DNA from: Ardenticatenaceae bacterium
GTDB taxonomy: Bacteria > Chloroflexota > Anaerolineae > Promineifilales > Promineifilaceae
Direction: 5' to 3'
Assembly (NCBI GenBank): GCA_020634375.1
Contig: JACKBX010000005.1
Coordinates: forward strand, 62,001-126,000
Length of the DNA: 64,000 nt
Shown one piece after another: positions 24,598 through 33,260 of the stretch; the stretch's first letter is position 1; the number at the start of each line of letters is the position of its first letter. Both the position numbers and the translations under genes were made by a program. The notes beneath the pieces were generated by a model. That model saw nothing but the letters and a program-made list of their open reading frames with translations, was not told the origin of the DNA and searched no databases.

Positions 24598-25590
24598 ATG
24601 GATATAACTCACTATTCACATGATTTATTAGCGCATTTATTCCAACGAATGACGCTGGTGCGAGAGTTTGAACTGCGCGCGATTGAGGAGCGGCGGCGGG
24701 GACTGATTCCGGGCTTTATTCATTCGTGTGTGGGGCAAGAGGCAACGGCCGTTGCTGCCTGCGCCGCCCTCGCCCAACAAGACGTCATCACCAGCACCCA
24801 CCGGGGACACGGCCACCTGCTGGGCAAAGGGGGCGACCCCAAATTCATGATGGCTGAACTGGCCGGCCGCTCCTCTGGTTATTGTTTGGGGCGCGGCGGT
24901 TCGCTGCACATCGCCGACTTCGATTTGGGCATTTTGGGCGCAAACGGCATCGTTGGCGGCGGCTTTCCCATTGCCACCGGCGCGGCGCTGGCTTTCCAAA
25001 TGCGGCGGGAGCAGCGCGTGGCCCTGGCCTTTTTCGGCGACGGCGCGATTAACGAAGGCACGTTCCACGAATCGGCCAATCTGGCGGGGCTGTGGAAACT
25101 GCCGGTCATCTTCTTTTGCGAAAATAATTTGTACGGCGAGGGCACGCCGCAGCACAAGCAGGCCCCCATCGCCGACCTGGCCCGCCGCGCCGACAGCTAC
25201 GGTTTCCCCGGCGTCAGCGTAGATGGCAACGATCCCATTGCCGTGTACGAGGCGACGCAGGCAGCCCGCCGCCGCGCTTTGGCTGGCGATGGCCCCACGT
25301 TGATTGAGGCCAAAACGTACCGCTTTCGGGGCCATTATGAAGGCGATCCCCAGGTTTACCGCGAGCCGGGCGAGATGGCAGCGTGGCGGCAGCGCGATCC
25401 GGTGCCTGCTTTTCGGGCGCGGCTGTTGGAATCCGGTTTGTTTGATGAGGCGCAGTTAGTGGAAATGGAAACGGCCGTGCAAACCGAACTCGATGTCGCC
25501 GTAGCCTTTGCCGCCGCTGCCCCACTGCCTGTAGTGGACGAGGCCTTACAAGGAATTTATGCCGAGACGCATGAAGGATTGGTGTTCTGA
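24598..25590 (+). CDS. 2-oxoacid (pyruvate/acetoin) dehydrogenase E1 alpha subunit
   Basis: Thiamine-diphosphate decarboxylase half, 330 residues. SCVGQEATAVAACAAL near residue 43, the TPP/Mg motif GDGAINEGTFHE from residue 147 to ENNLYGEGTP, and phosphorylation-loop-type YRFRGHYEGDP. Size and order (E1a-E1b-E2) match AcoA/PdhA. AGGAGA precedes the ATG. Whether pyruvate, acetoin or another 2-oxo compound is used cannot be told. Confidence 0.9.
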   Translation: MDITHYSHDLLAHLFQRMTLVREFELRAIEERRRGLIPGFIHSCVGQEATAVAACAALAQQDVITSTHRGHGHLLGKGGDPKFMMAELAGRSSGYCLGRGGSLHIADFDLGILGANGIVGGGFPIATGAALAFQMRREQRVALAFFGDGAINEGTFHESANLAGLWKLPVIFFCENNLYGEGTPQHKQAPIADLARRADSYGFPGVSVDGNDPIAVYEATQAARRRALAGDGPTLIEAKTYRFRGHYEGDPQVYREPGEMAAWRQRDPVPAFRARLLESGLFDEAQLVEMETAVQTELDVAVAFAAAAPLPVVDEALQGIYAETHEGLVF

Positions 25591-26570
25591 TGCGCGAGAT
25601 TTCTTATTCTGAAGCGATTCGAGAAGCGATGAGCGAGGAGATGCGCCGCGACACGGCCGTTTTCCTCGTAGGCGAGGACGTGGCTGTTTTTGGCGGCGTG
25701 TGGGGCGTGTCCGATGGCATGTTGGCCGAATTTGGCGACGAGCGTGTGCGCGACACCCCCATCAGCGAGGCGGCAATTATTGGCGCGGGACTGGGCGCGG
25801 CCCTGGTAGGCATGAGGCCCATCGTCGAGATCATGTTTGGCGATTTTTTGATGTGCGGCGGCGACCAGATTGTCAACCAGGCGGCCAAAGCGCGCTTTAT
25901 GAGCGGCGGCAAAGCCAATGTGCCGCTGACCCTGCGCGTGACCTCCGGCGCGCCCGGTTCGGCGGCGGCCCAGCATTCACAAAGCCCGGAATCGTGGTTT
26001 ATGAACGTGCCCGGCATCAAAATTGCTGCCCCGTCCACGCCCGCTGACGCCAAAGGCTTGTTGAAAACGGCCGTGCGCGGCGCGGATCCCGTCCTCTTTT
26101 TTGAACACAAAATGCTCTACGGCGAGACCGGGCCGGTTCCCGAAGACGCCGATTTCACCGTGCCCTTTGGCCAGGCCAACGTGGTGCGCCAGGGCCGCGA
26201 CGTGACCGTGATCGCCGTCAGCATCATGGTGCCAAAGGCGCTGGCGGCAGCCGATTTGCTGGCGGCGGAAGGCATCAGTGTGGAAGTAATTGATCCGCGC
26301 ACGCTGGTGCCGCTGGACAAAGAGACGCTCATCCACTCCGTCGCCAAGACGAGCCGCGTCATCATCGCCCACGAAGCCCACCGCCGCTCCGGGCCGGGCG
26401 CGGAAATTGCCGCCATGCTGGCCGAAGAGGCGGTGGAATATTTGGACGGGCCAATCATCCGGGTAGGGGCCAAAAATGTGCCGCTGCCGTACAGTCCGGT
26501 GTTGGAGAATTTTGTCCTGCCGGGCGTGGATGACATTGTGGCGGCGGCGCGGCTGCTCGCCTCAAAATGA
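25590..26570 (+). CDS. 2-oxoacid (pyruvate/acetoin) dehydrogenase E1 beta subunit
   Basis: 326 residues; overlaps the alpha subunit in TGATG, so translation is coupled. Family landmarks: ISYSEAIREAMSEEMRRD, VFLVGEDVAVFGGVWGVS, PIVEIMFGDFLMCGGDQIVNQAAK, FFEHKMLYGETGPVPE, VEVIDPRTLVPLDKETL. Forms the E1 heterotetramer. Confidence 0.92.
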   Translation: MREISYSEAIREAMSEEMRRDTAVFLVGEDVAVFGGVWGVSDGMLAEFGDERVRDTPISEAAIIGAGLGAALVGMRPIVEIMFGDFLMCGGDQIVNQAAKARFMSGGKANVPLTLRVTSGAPGSAAAQHSQSPESWFMNVPGIKIAAPSTPADAKGLLKTAVRGADPVLFFEHKMLYGETGPVPEDADFTVPFGQANVVRQGRDVTVIAVSIMVPKALAAADLLAAEGISVEVIDPRTLVPLDKETLIHSVAKTSRVIIAHEAHRRSGPGAEIAAMLAEEAVEYLDGPIIRVGAKNVPLPYSPVLENFVLPGVDDIVAAARLLASK

Positions 26571-26593
26571 ATTTCGCGTCTGGAAACAGGCTC

Positions 26594-26800
26594 TCGGAAG
26601 AGGGCATTCTTTTGAAAAACAGGGGTCTTCCGACCTCGGAAGAGGGCATTTTTTTGAAAAGTAGGGGCCTTCCGACCTCGGAAGAGAGCATTTTTTTGAA
26701 AAGTAGGGGTCTTCCGACTTCGGAAGAGGGCATTTTTTTGAAAAACAAGGCCCTTCCGACCTCGGAAGAGGGCGTTTTTTGAAAAAATCAGGGCCTTCAG
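26594..26800. repeat. Tandem array of five 42-bp units between E1 beta and E2
   Basis: TCGGAAG recurs at 26594, 26636, 26678, 26720 and 26762, exactly every 42 bp. Each unit contains CTTCCGA-CC-TCGGAAG, an inverted repeat, then AGGGCA and five to seven T. Because 42 is a multiple of three, both strands stay open and give repetitive peptides (LPTSEEGIFLK type), but no gene is likely. The array fills the 247 bp between the E1 beta stop and the E2 start. Confidence 0.9.
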
Positions 26801-26817
26801 AGGCCCACGCTAATCAT

Positions 26818-28086
26818 ATGTCAAACGAAAATCGTTACGAAGTGGTAATGCCGAAGCTGGGTCTGATTATGACCGAGGCGCGGCTGATGGAATGGCACAA
26901 GCCGGATGGAGCCTGGGTAGTCAAGGGTGAGCCGCTGTTTTCGCTGGAGAGCGACAAGTCGGAAATTGAGATTGAAGCGTCGGTAAACGGCCGTTTGCAA
27001 ATCCTCATCCCCGCTGGCGAAACTGTGCCGGTGATGACGCCGGTCGCCCATTTGCTGGCCGAAAAAGTGGCGCAGGGTGCGGCGCAAAGTACGGCGCAGA
27101 ACGAGGTGCGGGCCACACCCAAAGCACGGGCAGCAGCGCGGCAGCAGGGTATTGATCTGGCAGCGCTGTCCGGCAGCGGGCCGCGCGGCATGATCGTGGC
27201 GGCCGATTTGCCGGACGCGGATATGCCAAAAGCTGCGCCACAGCCCACCATCCAGGCGACGCCGGTAGCCCGCAAAATGGCGGCGGAATTGGGGCTGGAT
27301 TTGGCAAAGGTGACGGGGACGGGGGAGAACGGCCGTATCACCCGTGATGATGTGACGCGCACCGCCGCCGCCCGCCTCGCTCAGCCACAAGCCGTGCCGC
27401 CAGCGCCAGCCCTGCCCTTAACCGGGCTGCGCGGCGTCATCGCCGAACGGCTCAGCGCGGGCTGGCGCGAACGGCCCCAGGTGACGCTGACGGCCGAGGT
27501 AGACGCCACCAATCTGGTCAGCGCCCGCCAGCAGTTGGCGGCTGAACTGGGGCGCAAGCTCTCGTACAACGCCTTTTTTATGGCGGCGGCGGCGCGGGCG
27601 CTGCACGAGCAGCCACACGTCAACGTGCGCCTGACGGCTGAGGGCATCGCACAACTGGCAGAGATTCACGTGGGCCTTGCCGTTGACACGGATCGCGGCC
27701 TGCTGGTCCCGGTTGTGCGCCAGGCGGACAGCAAATCCATCCCGGCGCTGGACGAGGAAATCAGCGCATTGGCCCAACGGGCGCTGGACGGCCAATTGCT
27801 GCCCGACGAGCTGACGGGCGGCACGTTTACCATCACAAACTTGGGCGCCTTTGGCATTGATGCCTTTACGCCAATTGTGAATCCACCGGAAACGGCCGTG
27901 CTGGGTATCGGCCGCATCAGCCCGCGCCCCGTTGTGGTTGGGCGGCAGGTTGAGGTGCGTGACATGGTGGTGCTGAGCCTCTCCTTCGACCACCGGCTGC
28001 TGGACGGCGGCCCGGCGGCTCGTTTTTTGCAGCGGGTGGGGCAGTTGGTGGAACGGCCGTTTGCGCTGGTGCAGATTAACAATTAA
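26818..28086 (+). CDS. Dihydrolipoamide acyltransferase (E2) of 2-oxoacid dehydrogenase
   Basis: 422 residues. Lipoyl domain at the N-terminus with Lys47 in ESDKSEIEIEA, two short peripheral-subunit-binding segments (ARAAARQQGIDLAALSGSGPRGMIV and ARKMAAELGLDLAKVTGTGENGRITRDDV), then the catalytic domain ending SFDHRLLDGGPAARF. Start ATG 26818 (MSNENRYEVVMPKLG) rather than the open frame through the repeat array from 26779. No E3 gene follows; the E3 must be shared or elsewhere. Confidence 0.93.
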   Translation: MSNENRYEVVMPKLGLIMTEARLMEWHKPDGAWVVKGEPLFSLESDKSEIEIEASVNGRLQILIPAGETVPVMTPVAHLLAEKVAQGAAQSTAQNEVRATPKARAAARQQGIDLAALSGSGPRGMIVAADLPDADMPKAAPQPTIQATPVARKMAAELGLDLAKVTGTGENGRITRDDVTRTAAARLAQPQAVPPAPALPLTGLRGVIAERLSAGWRERPQVTLTAEVDATNLVSARQQLAAELGRKLSYNAFFMAAAARALHEQPHVNVRLTAEGIAQLAEIHVGLAVDTDRGLLVPVVRQADSKSIPALDEEISALAQRALDGQLLPDELTGGTFTITNLGAFGIDAFTPIVNPPETAVLGIGRISPRPVVVGRQVEVRDMVVLSLSFDHRLLDGGPAARFLQRVGQLVERPFALVQINN

Positions 28087-28192
28087 TTTGTGAATTGTTG
28101 AATGGCTGAATGATTAATGAGGGCATCCGCCGGCACGTTTTCTTCATTAACAATTCAACAATTCACCCATTCAACAATTAATTATTTTCCCG
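28081..28192. repeat. 8-nt-word inverted repeat F
   Basis: ATTTGTGA, ATTGTTGA, ATGGCTGA octads, loop of about 25 nt (contains ATCCGCCGGCACG), complementary octads TCAACAAT, TCACCCAT. Lies between E2 and the SDR. Confidence 0.85.
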
Positions 28193-28201
28193 GATAAACC
28201 T

Positions 28202-28933
28202 ATGGAACTAAAAGACACCGTCGTTTTAATCACTGGCGCAGCCATGCGCGTGGGCCGGGCCGTTGCTCTGCACCTGGCCGAACGCGGCGCACACATCGCC
28301 TTCAGCTACTACCTGGATGACGAACCCTGGACGCAAACGCAGGCCGACATTAAAGCACACGGCGTGCAGTCGCTGGCAGTGCAAACAGAGGTGCGTGATG
28401 CCGCTCAGGTCAGGGCACTGGTGGCCGCCACCGTCGAACGATTTGGCCGCGTGGACGTGCTCATCAACAACGCCTCGATCTGGCTGAAAGCGCCGTTTCT
28501 GGAGATCAGCGAGGCGGATTGGGACCTGGCGCTGGACGTGAATTTGAAAGGGCCGTTTTTGGCAGCGCAGGCTGTCGCACCGCACATGCTGGCCCAGGGG
28601 CGCGGTGTGATTTTGAACATCACCGATTTGTCGGCGTTCCAGGTGTGGCCGGGTTATGCCCATCACGCGGCCAGCAAGGCGGGATTGGTAGCGCTGACAA
28701 AGGCGCTGGCGGCGGAACTGGCGCCGGCAGTGCGTGTGAATGCCATCGCCCCCGGTACGGTGCTGCTGCCGGAAAATTTCACGCCGCAAAAGAAGCAGTG
28801 GGCGGAGGAAAAATCGGTGTTGAAGCGCGTGGGGTCGCCGCAGGATGTGGCCCGGATGGCGGCATTTTTAATCGAGAATGAATTTACGACGGGAGCTGTC
28901 TATTTTGTGGATGGCGGGCGGTCGTTGGTTTAG
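28202..28933 (+). CDS. SDR-family oxidoreductase with His in place of the catalytic Tyr
   Basis: Rossmann-fold short-chain dehydrogenase, 243 residues. Cofactor motif TGAAMRVGRAVA (pteridine-reductase-like, TGxxxRxG), LINNAS, then WPGYAHHAASKA: the residue four before Lys159 is His155, not Tyr; the nearest Tyr is 152. C-terminus has the usual VRVNAIAPGTVL and GAVYFVDGG. Followed after 4 nt by an amidohydrolase. A paralogue at 38.9 kb has the same substitution at the same position, so it is not a random error. Substrate unknown; a pterin or other heterocycle is conceivable. Confidence 0.85.
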   Translation: MELKDTVVLITGAAMRVGRAVALHLAERGAHIAFSYYLDDEPWTQTQADIKAHGVQSLAVQTEVRDAAQVRALVAATVERFGRVDVLINNASIWLKAPFLEISEADWDLALDVNLKGPFLAAQAVAPHMLAQGRGVILNITDLSAFQVWPGYAHHAASKAGLVALTKALAAELAPAVRVNAIAPGTVLLPENFTPQKKQWAEEKSVLKRVGSPQDVARMAAFLIENEFTTGAVYFVDGGRSLV

Positions 28934-28937
28934 CGAT

Positions 28938-30233
28938 ATGGGCACGATTTTAATTCGAGACGGGGCAGTGCTGACCGGTGGTGGCTGGGTGGAGCCGGGA
29001 TATGTGTGGGTTGAGGCTGGCAGGATCACGGCCGTTTCCACCACGCCGCCATCACCCAACATCCTCGCCCAGGCAGATGAGATCATCGACGCGCAGTATT
29101 GCGCGGTGATGCCGGGGCTGGTGAACGCCCACACCCACCTCAGCCAGACCTTTATGCGCGGCCTGGCCGGGGGACGGCCGTTACTGCCCTGGTTGAAGGA
29201 GCGCATCTGGCCGCTGCAAGCCGCCTTTACGCCCGACGATGCACGGCTGGCGGCCCAGTTGGGGCTGGTCGAAAATTTGCGCGGCGGCGTGACCCATGTT
29301 GTTAACCATCACAAAGTGGCGGCTTCCCCGGCTCATACGGACGCGGTGTGTGAAACGGCCGTGGCCAGCGGCCTGCACGTGACCATCGCCCGATCCTGGA
29401 CGGACAAAGGTGTCAACGCGGAACCGGCGGCGGCGATTTTGGCCGACCTGGCGCGGTTGTTTGCGCGTTGGCAGGGGGCTGAGCGGCTGCACATTGCCAG
29501 CGGGCCGTTAGCGCTCTGGCGCTGCTCCGCCGACACCCTGCGCCGCAGCCATGAACTGGCGCGGCGGTACGGTTCGTTTACTCATTTTCACGTCGCCGAA
29601 AGCCAGGATGAAGTGCAGTTGTCGCTCAACGAATGGGGGATGCGCCCGGTGGCCTGGCTGCACGACATCGGTATGTTGGCGGCTGATACGCAAGTTGTAC
29701 ACGCGGTCTGGGTGGATGAAGATGAAATTCGCCTGCTGGCCCAAACAGGCGCGCCGGTGGTCCACTGCCCGGTGAGCAACGCTGTGCTGGGGTCGGGCAT
29801 TGCGCCGGTGGCGGCCTTGATGCAGCAGGGAGTTCCGGTCAAATTGGGCACGGATGGCCCGGCTAGCAACGATACGCAAGACATGTGGGAAACGATGAAA
29901 ACGGCCGTTGCCTTTGCCCGCGCCAGCACATTAGACGCCACCGTTCTGCCGCCCGCCGCCGCCTTAAACATGGCGCTGAGCGCCGATGCACTGCACCCCG
30001 GCGCGCCGGCTGACTTGATCGTCGTCAACCTGAACCACGCCCGCGCCATGCCCGTTCACGATGTGGCTTCAGCGCTGGCCTTGAGCACGCGTGGCAGCGA
30101 CGTGCAAACCGTGATAGTTGGCGGGCAGATTTTGCTGCGAGATGGGCAGGTGGTGGGGTTGGATGAGGCGGCGCTGCTGGCCGAATGCCGCCGGGCGGTG
30201 GCCGCTTTGCGGCAGCGGGCGGGGCTGCAATGA
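28938..30233 (+). CDS. COG0402 amidohydrolase (deaminase/chlorohydrolase-like), copy 1
   Basis: TrzN/AtzA/MtaD-like metal-dependent hydrolase, 431 residues, starting MGTILIRDGAVLTGGG. Metal motif VNAHTHLSQTFMRG (His64/66), FHVAESQDE, VVHCPVSNAVLGSG and LGTDGPASNDTQDM. Members deaminate purines, pterins, S-adenosylhomocysteine or triazines. ATG 28938 chosen because the family start MGTILI is matched by the paralogue at 36.9 kb. Coupled to the SDR upstream and overlapping the MFS gene downstream by ATGA. Confidence 0.87.
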   Translation: MGTILIRDGAVLTGGGWVEPGYVWVEAGRITAVSTTPPSPNILAQADEIIDAQYCAVMPGLVNAHTHLSQTFMRGLAGGRPLLPWLKERIWPLQAAFTPDDARLAAQLGLVENLRGGVTHVVNHHKVAASPAHTDAVCETAVASGLHVTIARSWTDKGVNAEPAAAILADLARLFARWQGAERLHIASGPLALWRCSADTLRRSHELARRYGSFTHFHVAESQDEVQLSLNEWGMRPVAWLHDIGMLAADTQVVHAVWVDEDEIRLLAQTGAPVVHCPVSNAVLGSGIAPVAALMQQGVPVKLGTDGPASNDTQDMWETMKTAVAFARASTLDATVLPPAAALNMALSADALHPGAPADLIVVNLNHARAMPVHDVASALALSTRGSDVQTVIVGGQILLRDGQVVGLDEAALLAECRRAVAALRQRAGLQ

Positions 30234-31438
30234 CCGCCAGGCAGGAGAGGCTAACGCAGTTTTTTGGCATCAGCCTGCCTTTGCTCGGCATCATTTTCTC
30301 AACGAGATATGTGATTGATGCCAGTACACGCTTGTTTTTTACGTTTGTGCCACAATTTGCAAATGGTTTGGGCTTGTCGCTGACTGGCTTTGGCTGGCTG
30401 ATGTTCTTGCGGGCAGTTTTGGGCATTAGCGGGCCGATTTTTGGCGCGGCGGCGGATAGGTTTGGACGGCGGCAGGTGATGGCACTGGCCTTGTTGTTGC
30501 AAGCAACGGCAGCGATTAGTTTGATGTTTTTGCGCGGGTGGTGGGGATTATTTTCAATGGGACTGTCGGGGTTGAGTTTAGCGGCGTTTGTCCCGGCACA
30601 GCAGGCTTATGTGAGTGAGCAAGCGGCAGCACGGCGGCGTGGTCGGGTGATGGGAGCTGTGGAGTTGTCTTGGTCTTTGACAGCGTTGGTTGCTTCGCCG
30701 TTGATGGGTTGGTTGATTGAGGCTGTTGATTGGCGTGCGCCGCTGTTGCTGTTGGCTGTGTTGTATGGGGTGGCAACGGCCGTTATCTTGCGACTCCCGC
30801 CAACGGCCGTGCATCACAGCCAATCATCATTGTCTCGGTTAGAAATCGGCCATTTGCTGCTACGTAAAAATGTACTGGCCTCTGTGCTAGTCGCCTTTTT
30901 GGTATACGTGGCCGTTACTTGTTTTTTAACCGTTACCGGTGTTTGGTTAACCGTTGATTTTGGTTTGGATGCAGCGGCGCTGGGGGTTGTGTCCACGCTC
31001 ATTGGTGTGGCCGAGTTGGCGGGTGCGGGCGCGTCGAGTTTATTGATTGATTGGATAGGCAAGTGGCGCGGGAACGTCGTGGGGCTGCTGCTTTTGGCGG
31101 TGGCATTTGCCACTCTCCCGCTTTTGCCAAGCATTGTGGCGTTGATTATTGCGATGTTGGCCGTCACGGGGTTGTTATTTCAATTTGTGATTGTTTCGCT
31201 GCTGCCGCTCTATGCAGAGCAGGTGATTGAGGCGAGAGGGACGGTGTTGGCGCTCGCGTTTATGGGGGTCGGGTTAGGAGCGGCTGTTGGACCGCTGTTA
31301 ACGGCCGTTCTCTGGCAGCGTTACCAAATCTTGGGCGTCTCGGTGGTGGGAGTGGTTTGTTTGTTGGTGGCGTTGGGATTGGTGGTACGATTTTTGCGGG
31401 AAACGGCCGTTGCACCAGTGCAGTTACCCAATACTTGA
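30230..31438 (+). CDS. MFS transporter
   Basis: Twelve-helix-type major facilitator, 402 residues; GPIFGAAADRFGRRQVMALAL is the loop 2-3 signature. ATG overlaps the stop of the amidohydrolase (ATGA), so it likely moves a substrate or product of that enzyme. Codon third positions are less GC-rich than in its neighbours, and several ACGGCCGT octamers occur in it. Confidence 0.87.
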   Translation: MTARQERLTQFFGISLPLLGIIFSTRYVIDASTRLFFTFVPQFANGLGLSLTGFGWLMFLRAVLGISGPIFGAAADRFGRRQVMALALLLQATAAISLMFLRGWWGLFSMGLSGLSLAAFVPAQQAYVSEQAAARRRGRVMGAVELSWSLTALVASPLMGWLIEAVDWRAPLLLLAVLYGVATAVILRLPPTAVHHSQSSLSRLEIGHLLLRKNVLASVLVAFLVYVAVTCFLTVTGVWLTVDFGLDAAALGVVSTLIGVAELAGAGASSLLIDWIGKWRGNVVGLLLLAVAFATLPLLPSIVALIIAMLAVTGLLFQFVIVSLLPLYAEQVIEARGTVLALAFMGVGLGAAVGPLLTAVLWQRYQILGVSVVGVVCLLVALGLVVRFLRETAVAPVQLPNT

Positions 31439-31454
31439 AACTGTTCAGTATTAC

Positions 31455-31483
31455 TTGACACCAATTAAGGGATATGTTAATCT
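31455..31483 (+). promoter_or_regulatory. Promoter for the ABC transporter operon
   Basis: TTGACA (31455-31460), 17-nt spacer, TAATCT (31478-31483). The 301-bp gap before the lipoprotein gene is AT-rich and otherwise holds a hairpin (31601-31624, CCTGTCAAAT/ATTTGGCAGG); the leader would be about 250 nt. Confidence 0.6.
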
Positions 31484-31739
31484 TTTTCCATTCAAGTACC
31501 CTACTTCTCCTAAATTAATTAGGGTAATACCTGCACATTTAACAAGCCACCCCTCCACAGAAAGCAATGCCAATCTCTCTAACAGATTGTGTGTTATTTA
31601 CCTGTCAAATTGGTATTTGGCAGGATAATATCATGTCAATGATAATTGTACGCACATATGATCATCATTGGCTTTTGTAAGTTTAGTTGGCTATTCACCC
31701 AACAAATCATTTGAAATGACAAAGGAGGAAGACTCTGTC

Positions 31740-33155
31740 ATGAAACAAAAATGGTCTCTGATTGTACTGATTCTTTTGTTTGCCCTGATTTTGACAGCTT
31801 GTGGTGGCTCAACCGAAGAACCGGCTGCTGAAAATGCACCGGCCGAAGAACCCGCCGCAGATACGGTTCCCGCCGAAGAACCGGCTGCCGAAGTACAGGA
31901 TTTCGTCACCTGGTATCAATATGACGAGAAGAATGAGGACCCCGCCAGCGACGAGCGCGTGGGGAACGAATATCTTCGCAACACCATTCCCCAATTTAAC
32001 GAAGCATTTGCCGGAAAATGGAACTGGGCCAATCAGCCAAAAGCCTTTGACCGCATGACCACTGAGTTGGTCGCGGCCGTGCAGGCAGGCGGCGAAGTAC
32101 CCGATCTCTTTGAACTCAGCAACACCCAAGATGTGATTGACTTTTACCGCAATGGCACAGCTCAGGATATGATGGCCTGGGCACAAGAGCAGTCGTGGTG
32201 GAGCGATCTAGATCCCAATGCAATTGACGCGTGCACAGCTCCTGATGGTGCGCTCTTATGCATTCCGATTTCGCAGCGCCCACAGCTTGTGTATGTCTGG
32301 AACGATCGCTTCCCAGATGGTTACCCAACCACGCCTGAAGAGTTCCTGGCCCGTGCGGAAGAGTTAAAGGCGGAAGGACTGTACGCAATAACCTTCTTCG
32401 GTTCTACCGATAAAGGCGGCGAAGGTCTGACACGCGGCATTTGGACAACTATCTCTTCATTTGGTGGCGCTTTGGATGATGGTCAGGGCAACATGCTGCT
32501 CAACACACCCGAAAACATTGCCGCCATCGAATTTTTGCGCGAGATCGTTGCCAACGAATACGTGCCAGAAATCGCCTTTGCCGGTGGTTTCCAGGAAGAA
32601 GAAGCGTTCAAAGATTCATCGGCCGGCTCCTTCCCCACCGGGTTGTTTGGCTACCGCTACGTCAATCCACTTACCGCGCCGAATGGCACTGCATACGCCA
32701 AGGGCAGTGCTGAAGATATGATCGACGCTATTGAAGCGGGTGACGTGTACCTGACGCATTTCATAGCAGCCGAAGGGCAGATGCCGGGCTGTGGTGTTGA
32801 CGTAGCCGGGTTTGTGATTCCCGTTGGCGCAACCAATGTGGACGCTGCCCATGATTACATCAACTGGATTATGAGTCCTGAGCAGAACGCCAACTGGGTA
32901 CAGGGGCCGGGCGGTGGCTTCCCAGCACTCAAGGCAACGCAAGCGGATCCTGCTTTCCAAACAACTTTCTACAAAGAAGCGGCAGAGGCAATTGGCGCCA
33001 GCGCTTGCAGCCCCTGGTATGGTTCTTTGGAACGGCCGAATGAAGCGCAAGAAACGGTGATGACGGCCGTTTACAAACTCATCAAGGAAGACCCCACAGC
33101 GGACATTGCCGAAGTGCTGACGCAAACGCAAGAGGAATATAACGCCGGTAATTAA
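31740..33155 (+). CDS. ABC transporter solute-binding lipoprotein (sugar type)
   Basis: Extracytoplasmic binding protein, 471 residues from ATG 31740 (AAAGGAGG upstream). Signal peptide with lipobox LTAC, lipidated Cys21, then a linker of EEPAAE-like repeats. Mature part has family-1 (MalE-like) features: VPDLFELSNTQDVIDFYRNG, PISQRPQLVYVWNDRFPDGYPTTPEEFL, GLFGYRYVNP, YINWIMSPEQNANW. Two permease genes follow; the ATPase is not in the window and is probably a shared MsmK/UgpC type. Substrate unknown. Confidence 0.9.
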   Translation: MKQKWSLIVLILLFALILTACGGSTEEPAAENAPAEEPAADTVPAEEPAAEVQDFVTWYQYDEKNEDPASDERVGNEYLRNTIPQFNEAFAGKWNWANQPKAFDRMTTELVAAVQAGGEVPDLFELSNTQDVIDFYRNGTAQDMMAWAQEQSWWSDLDPNAIDACTAPDGALLCIPISQRPQLVYVWNDRFPDGYPTTPEEFLARAEELKAEGLYAITFFGSTDKGGEGLTRGIWTTISSFGGALDDGQGNMLLNTPENIAAIEFLREIVANEYVPEIAFAGGFQEEEAFKDSSAGSFPTGLFGYRYVNPLTAPNGTAYAKGSAEDMIDAIEAGDVYLTHFIAAEGQMPGCGVDVAGFVIPVGATNVDAAHDYINWIMSPEQNANWVQGPGGGFPALKATQADPAFQTTFYKEAAEAIGASACSPWYGSLERPNEAQETVMTAVYKLIKEDPTADIAEVLTQTQEEYNAGN

Positions 33156-33195
33156 ACGGCCGTTCCTCGCCAATCTTTAGGTTTTTGTTTTAGCG

Positions 33196-33230
33196 CAAGG
33201 TGGCAAGGTGAAACTCATCTTGCCACCTTG
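33196..33230 (+). promoter_or_regulatory. Intercistronic hairpin between binding protein and permease genes
   Basis: CAAGGTGGCAAG, 11-nt loop, CTTGCCACCTTG, a perfect 12-bp stem without a T-run. Such hairpins after a binding-protein gene usually stabilise its mRNA and lower permease expression (general knowledge). Confidence 0.65.
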
Positions 33231-33260
33231 TTAACTTTCTAGCATGGAAAGGTGGCTTGT

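Noticed and set aside
26567..26782. Open frames on both strands with LPTSEEGIFLK-type repeats
   Set aside because: They come from the 42-bp tandem array, whose period is a multiple of three; no ribosome site, and they overlap the end of E1 beta and the E2 leader.
26594..26800. CRISPR array
   Set aside because: Units are contiguous 42-bp copies with no unique spacers, and no cas genes are near.
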